Source of the DNA: Siphonodentalium dalli | Lineage: Eukaryota > Mollusca > Scaphopoda > Gadilida > Siphonodentaliidae | Length of the DNA stretch: 64,000 bases | Direction: 5' to 3' | Assembly (NCBI GenBank): GCA_032622095.1 | Contig: CP136066.1 | Location: 130,913,917-130,977,916, forward strand | Notes under the pieces: generated by a model | Database searches by the model: none | Seen by the model: the letters and a program-made list of their open reading frames with translations, nothing else | Told to the model about the DNA's origin: nothing | Position numbers and translations under genes: made by a program | In this document: positions 58,553 to 64,000 of the stretch, in pieces | Layout of the letters: each line of letters starts with the position of its first letter | Position numbering within the stretch: position 1 is the first letter of the stretch

Positions 58553-58704
58553 GAATCTACAACTCGTCCCCAGTTTATAGCGGAATTTACAAAACTCGTC
58601 CAGTAAATTAGGTCTGGACCTCGCCAAAGGCTCGATCCAGACCTAATTTTACTGTACTCGTTTTGTAAATTCCACTATAAACTGGGGACTCGTTGTAGAT
58701 CCTC
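58553..58704. repeat. 150 bp near-perfect hairpin
   Basis: AATCTACAACTCGTCCCCAG and, in reverse, GATCTACAACGAGTCCCCAG, continuing through TTTATAGCGGAATTTACAAA and AATTAGGTCTGGA to a loop near 58626-58632. Probably a foldback MITE. Confidence 0.92.
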
Positions 58705-59430
58705 TATATATATTGAATTATTTTCCTCCGATGTCAAGTAAAAGTGTGTCTATGAATAAAGAGCCTGATATGAAAAACTTATTCGGTGCCAGGCCGCCAA
58801 TGGAGCTTGTTTTTTGAGATCTTTGAATATTATCATTTATCGCTGACGATAGTTTTATATTCTTATAAGAATCTTTAAAAATTAAGGCGTTGTCGAACTT
58901 CCTGAATTCGCGTCCTTGTTTGATATTATTTGTCTTAAGTTTTAGAGTAATTATAGCCCGGAAGTATACATGTCTAATGCATCCGAATCGAGATTAAGGC
59001 GGTCGGATGAGATGAGAAAAAAGTTAAGTCTTGCCATTTTTAATTGGGATGTTTGCGCCACGTGTAACGTTTATTTGTTGGGTTTCTAAGACGCCATTGG
59101 TCGATTAAACCATGGGCATGTGACATGGCCTTTACTTCGGTTTTTGCTTGAGTATTATTGGTATGAAGATAATTGTATGTGTCAAGGTTTTAGTCCTGAA
59201 CTAGATTCCAGTGAATCTGAGTGTTCCCAATGGAGGCAATTTTATCGTTAATGGTTTACATAATTCCGGATCGTCATCGTTAGGTCGGTAAATAACTGCA
59301 TAATGCTAAGGTATAACGCGAATTCCTCTAACGAGATATCCAAAATAATGTAGTTACATGTACAATGTGTATCTTGTGTAGAATCGTGTAATTCAAATTG
59401 AAAAGTATTTCTAAACACGCATCTGGACTG
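58705..59430. other. No gene recognised
   Basis: No supportable feature. Confidence 0.5.
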
Positions 59431-59664
59431 TCAGTTATAAGAGAATTTGCACTCAAACCCCATTCGGATAGTATTGTGTTTTTGTTGTCTTTCGTGAAAT
59501 GGGTATCTTGAAGACAGTGTATAGAACCATGTATTGATATACTTCAGATGGTCGAACACATTCCGCCTTTTCTTGCTCCAATTCAACCCTCGGCAGTTCA
59601 CGGATTCGCGACAACTACAACTCATCCTGGACAAAAACGGAACAGTTGTCGACACTGTCTCCAT
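59431..59664 (-). pseudogene. LINE endonuclease N-terminal fragment
   Basis: On the minus strand, VNCRGLNWSKKRRNVFDHLK followed by IRMGFECKFS matches the first strand of the APE endonuclease in Tx1/Nimb-like LINEs (NCQGL..KRRDVLNYL..WGYECFFS style). It lacks everything after residue 70. The coiled-coil fragment at 61300-61490, same strand and upstream, may be ORF1 of the same element, split by the plus-strand LINE at 59.7-60.85 kb. Confidence 0.75.
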
Positions 59665-59689
59665 AAATGCTGGTGTACAGTTATAGCAG

Positions 59690-60850
59690 GTTGGTACGTT
59701 GTATAATATTTCTAGTACGGCTCTCCGAATATCTCGTAACTGGTCATCAATCGTCTTATTTCTCAGATATTTCCAGAATTATTGATAATTACGGTCTTAC
59801 ATTTCATTTTCTGTTCTTCGTCATTATTCCCTTCAAAACTACAGTGGAAACAAATCGTTAAAACTTCACAGAAAGAACGTCTTTTTGATGATTGGGAAAG
59901 ACGCACATCACACGATTCCACATTCAACAGATTTCGTCATGTTCATCTAGATTATTCGCTATCCTCTCTGTGGAAAACCTGTCGCAAATACCCAAATTTC
60001 TCAGACGATTACCGCATCGTAGCTCAACTAATTTGTTCACCTTCGTGCAATCTATTACAGAAATGCGCATTGTGCCAGTCTATCTTTTTTGACGAAATTC
60101 AACATACGATTTTGGAATGCACGTCTCTGAACAAGACACGAAATGATGTCTGGTATTCAATTCTTGAACAATTTGGAATTTCTTGTTTTTTTAAACTTGA
60201 TGCATATACTTGTCCAAAACAATTAGAAATTTTCCTGAGAAATTTATCGGATCTACCACTTGAAGATACAGATCTTGAGTCATATGAAGCTATTCACATT
60301 TTCACTGTAAGCTGTGCACGCTTATGGAGAGAAGCTACATTCCGGAAAGCCAACCGCCCATAGACTCTTATTGTACACGAGAATACATAACTTAGACGTG
60401 AATTGAAATATAATAACTCAGTTACTTCTGTCTGATGCTACATTAGCTTAGCCGAGTCTGTAAATAAACACATGTGGATAAATTCATAGCGAACTTGAAA
60501 CTGACCTAATGTACGTCTATACATTTATGTGCTATATATATGCGCCAGTTCTTTGTCTGCGATGCTTCGATTCGGTGTCTGCGTGGGGTACATTTTTGAA
60601 TCTCATGGAAAGTTCCCCATCTCGATTCATCGCCGTCCAACAAATGACGCACCAGTAGCACGAAATCGATACTAACCCATCTCTACTCCAATATTATTCA
60701 TTAATCGTCTGTGCCATCTTGTACTTTAGGGTTTTCTGTATATATGTTGGGTTATCTTTATTTGTCATTTTGTTTTTGTTCACCTTTTGTATTTATTATA
60801 TTATATCAACTCTTCATGATATGGAGGATAAATAAAGATATATATATATA
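59690..60850 (+). pseudogene. 5'-truncated LINE, C-terminal domain and 3' UTR
   Basis: The frame 59782-60363 encodes KERLFDDWERRTSHDSTFNR, YSLSSLWKTCRKYPN and a Cys/His motif CALCQSIFFDEIQHTILEC, and ends at a TAG (60361-60363). The first part (59700-59830) is in another frame. The 3' UTR ends GGATAAATAAAGATATATAT (about 60825-60850). The C-terminal half is largely open, but no catalytic region is present. A copy of the 3' UTR lies inverted at 2515-2685. Confidence 0.87.
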
Positions 60851-61290
60851 TGAATAGTACAAACATATATACATGTAATATTGAGTTCTGAGAGCGTTCA
60901 CCATTCATACTGGGGAGGGGTGTTAAATTTGGTGTGCACACTTATTTTCGTTCGGTTATTTCAGCTTGCTATTCCCGGAACTATATGATTAATAAATAAG
61001 TCATTGAATTTATTTTATGTTTGGTCATTCCCATTTTAATTATAGTCATTATACATGTACATCACATACTGGCAATTGCACTTAAAAATACATTTTGAAA
61101 GCCTGTTACTCAATATAGAGAGACTATGCTATAGCGCCCTATTTCTATAGTAATCATGAATGGACGTATATATGCATGGGGGTGTACGGTTTCCGTTTAC
61201 ATTTCGCTTTCTGCAATGCCCGTGATGAGAACACTGTCCTTGTGACCTCCGTTTGCTGCCCTATAGTTCATTAATTTTGTACCACTGAAA
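60851..61290. other. No gene recognised
   Basis: Nothing supportable seen. Confidence 0.5.
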
Positions 61291-61299
61291 TCTGATTTT

Positions 61300-61490
61300 C
61301 CATTTAGAGTGTATTATTCCAGCTCCATAGATCATCCATCGCTCGTGACAGTGCCTGATTTTCGTTTTCGAAAGTGTTGACACGAGACTCAAATTTATCA
61401 ATGCGATTTGTTAAGATTTTTGGAAGGTCATTCTCCGGTTCCTTAATTTTATTTTCGAAGTATGACTCGTGTGTTGAGTTTTTTTTTGTA
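61300..61490 (-). pseudogene. Possible LINE ORF1 coiled-coil fragment
   Basis: The minus strand reads ESYFENKIKEPENDLPKI, then NRIDKFESRVNTFENENQAL, a heptad-like Leu/Ile/Phe pattern typical of a coiled coil and reminiscent of LINE ORF1 proteins. Short and without start or RNA-binding motif. Confidence 0.4.
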
Positions 61491-61901
61491 AATTTACTTC
61501 AGTTAATCCCATTGGAAGATTTCAGAGAGCATAGCGGTTGAACTACACCTGAATGTAAATATTTACTTCTTTATTCGGGACGCATTATTTGACATAAGAC
61601 TATTTCGATATCCGGCAATTTATTTTGGCACGATTATATGTTATTCACCCCAGGAGAGTGCTTCACATCACTTATTGTTTGTATTTAGTGTAAACAATAT
61701 TTTATTCTCAATAACAAGTGTGTACATTTATATAAAATTTGAATCACAACACAATTATTACAACACGTGCGTCCCAGCATATAAGATATGAGAAAGGGAT
61801 CTGACTGTAAGCTGTGTACACTCATATTTGCCATTTCCAAATTGCATGATATTCAAAGGTGTGATAACTGGTTTATCATTAATAATAATAATTATGTAAA
61901 G

Positions 61902-62002
61902 GATAATGACCTCGTGAAGTGTCTGAGGCCAAATTATCACCCGCGGCCGCGAAGCGGCCGCGGGTGAATATTTGGTCTCAGACACTTCACGAGGTCATTA
62001 TC
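61902..62002. repeat. 101 bp near-perfect palindrome with two NotI sites
   Basis: Arms GATAATGACCTCGTGAAGTG...CCCGCGGCCGC differ at about three positions and flank a GAA centre (near 61952). GCGGCCGC occurs in both arms. Confidence 0.96.
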
Positions 62003-62979
62003 TGACTTAAAACCCACACACCCATGTGCACATCATACACGACTGGCATATGGGTAAACAGTGGTCTTTCGAATATGTATTATGTATAAGCTGACTGTTC
62101 GTGTTGGCAAATGTGCCGCTTTGCTGAACGGCCATTAAAACCTACTATTCGGTAATTTTATTGGTTTGGCCTATACATCGCTGACCTAATAGCGAGCGGT
62201 TGGCAACTGTGCGTGTGATATCTTAACACAAACTGCAGTCGTCACATTTCAGTACAGACTGAATTCAAGTTATCATTAGTCAGGAAAAAGGGCCGTATTG
62301 TATGTCACCTCACACTTATGGTCTGGCTTCCCCATTTGTAACCCAGACCCGCAATTTAAGAGTCATGCTATTGTGGCATGGCGCTGTACTGTGGAATCAG
62401 GCAAGCATGTGAGTTAATTTTTTTTTTCATTTTTATCTATTTCAGCTTTTTTTCGTATATGATTTCATATTCAATCGTTATTTGCTGAAATATTTCTAGC
62501 TTGAATTTCAATAACCCTCATTTGGTCAAAGAAGGGACGTGGTAACACGGTTTTCGTTTGGGTGGGGCGTCAAAGTTTAAACTGCACCCTCCATTCTGCA
62601 AACTGTCCTGCATTTTTCAACTGGATTTCTTATTTTTCTCTTTGTTTTCTGTTTTGCCCGGTCCATTTTATGTTTGTTGTTGTGTGCGTTTTTGAATTGT
62701 TATTTTTGAGTAGACACGATTACTTGAAACCCATAAATAATTATCGTTCTTCACTTTCTATTATTCGTAGAACTTTCTTTTTGTTTACCTTGATTTAATT
62801 TAGAATTGGACCGATATATTATTTCTATAATATGACCGTGGGGTGGGGGTTGGTTGGTCAAACTTATCATACTTGACGATCTGTCTTATCTAAGATTTAT
62901 ATGTATACAAACTTTTTTGTTTTGCTTGGCAATCAACGTGTTATATTTAAATATTGACGCGAAAATGTAGTTTTTGTTT
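62003..62979. other. No gene recognised
   Basis: Some words (TTTGGTCAAAG near 62522) recall the GGAAATTTCC repeat, but no order is preserved. Confidence 0.45.
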
Positions 62980-63262
62980 TGGTATGGACAACTAGGTATT
63001 TCCAACTGCATTTGTAACCAAATCTGGAAACGTCTATCTGGGCTGCAAGCATACAACTGGTATACTTCAAGCTTTCCCAATGTTGTATATATGTATCGCC
63101 AACCCTCTCCTATGGTTGTGATTTTTCCAAAATTATTACAATTTTTCACCGAAATGTAAGAACGATTTTAATTTTAACATCAGAGAAATGTCAACTTATT
63201 GTTACTTTTATAATTGATGTGTCATTAACTCATTGATATTTCCAACTATTGAACATTTTGAT
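62980..63262. repeat. Weak GGAAATTTCC-family remnant
   Basis: TATTTCCAACTGCATTTGTAACC (two words near 62997-63020) and GATATTTCCAACTATTGAAC (63236-63255) resemble pieces of the family. Confidence 0.35.
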
Positions 63263-63434
63263 AACAGTTTCGCGCGAAACCAGCTCAATCCACTCGCCAC
63301 GTCATTGTCTCACATTTTTCGCAAATTTGGAATTCAGTTTGATGTAATTTTTCACGGTTGATTTCGCTGGGAGATTAACATATCGAAAGTTATTCATCGA
63401 CTGGAAGATACACACACGCTGTTTCCACCACTGG

Positions 63435-63510
63435 TTTAGTTGTCATGCTAATTTGCGATGATGCTGGTGGGTCCTGCTGATTTGCTATGGTGCTGGTATG
63501 GGACAACTGA
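63435..63510. repeat. Single arm related to the 39.75 kb inverted repeat
   Basis: CATGCTAATTTGCGATGATG and GGTCCTGCTGATTTGCTATG match 39758-39810. Confidence 0.7.
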
Positions 63511-64000
63511 TGCTGTTAAATACAATATATTGCTATGTTTCTAAAGTTCTTATTTAGCTGTGTTTGGCTAATCTGATTTGAGAAAAAGCTAGTGTGCATG
63601 TGCATGAAACATTCAAAGACATGTATATTTTAAAATAGTTTAACCATGGCTGCCCGTGTGTTTGGAAAAGCGACAGGAATAGCCATCTAGATTATAACCA
63701 GTTCGTAATAACCAAAAGAGTCATTATTTAAAGGAGCATGGCTCATTCGAACTTCAACATTTTGTCCCTGTAATTTTGGAAGCATGTGTAATCTAGGTTG
63801 ATAAATACACGATATATTGATATACCGGCTCCATATGCTCAGAAAAATACTTGTCAATGTCACAGCTATTTTCAAACTGTTTTCAATTTTCGCACCGAAG
63901 TGAAACAAAAGCTCGTTACTTCTATCACTTCAGGAATAGACTAACAAGGAACGGTCTTTATTGTTTCGTGCCGTCCAGAACTTTCTGCATTCGATCACTT
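63511..64000. other. No gene recognised
   Basis: No supportable feature up to the window edge. Confidence 0.5.

Overview
This window looks like repeat-dominated, gene-poor nuclear DNA of an animal, most likely a marine invertebrate. A bivalve mollusc is my best guess. The clues are several families of degenerate LINEs (non-LTR retrotransposons), many AT-rich foldback elements, ACATGTAC-rich stretches, and a dispersed repeat with the motif GGGCCATAACTC plus a GACAGACAGACGG tract, which I associate from memory with bivalve genomes. I found no intact host protein gene, no rRNA, no complete tRNA and no prokaryotic feature. Every recognisable protein is transposon-derived and broken.

Layout. 0-4 kb: a minus-strand LINE remnant, a truncated LINE 3' end and one unidentified ORF that may be spliced. 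4-7 kb: a 3.0 kb candidate DNA transposon with about 75 bp imperfect inverted ends, a minisatellite and a coding remnant. 8.5-9.8 kb: a (CT)n tract and an inverted-repeat element carrying a nested dispersed repeat. 13-17.6 kb: a large inverted duplication whose arms each carry one copy of the same 375 bp TA-flanked MITE, at different sites; a satellite and a 5'-truncated LINE fill the loop. 18.5-19.2 kb: a TTAA-flanked element with a 53 bp array inside it. 20-23.8 kb: a plus-strand LINE with its reverse-transcriptase core deleted and another element nested in it. 24.1-26.4 kb: a minus-strand LINE. 28-29 kb: a P-element/THAP9-type transposase remnant. 30-33.3 kb: a LINE C-terminus, a GC-rich palindromic element, a 175-210 bp tandem array and a segment that recurs inverted at 49.3-51.0 kb. 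33.9-44 kb: several MITEs and foldbacks with TA, TAA or TTAA flanks, a LINE 3' half and an inverted minisatellite. 44.2-45 kb: a 745 bp palindrome. 45-49.3 kb: the best-preserved LINE (L2/CR1 type, PHD finger plus endonuclease plus reverse transcriptase) with three stop codons and one frameshift. 51-55.8 kb: more GC-rich palindromic elements, poly-C-rich dispersed repeats with GGAAATTTCC motifs and an 84 bp direct repeat. 56-64 kb: a cluster of a CCGTCAC-containing motif, two near-perfect hairpins and two LINE remnants in opposite orientation.

The window is best read as a record of nested transposition. LINEs supply the coding remnants and end in AATAAA plus a simple-repeat tail. Non-autonomous DNA elements supply most of the palindromes. 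The strongest observation is the pair of reciprocal filled and empty MITE sites in the 13-17.6 kb inverted duplication, which fixes the target site (TA) and the order of events without any outside data. Identities were judged by eye from sequence alone; no alignment or database search was run.
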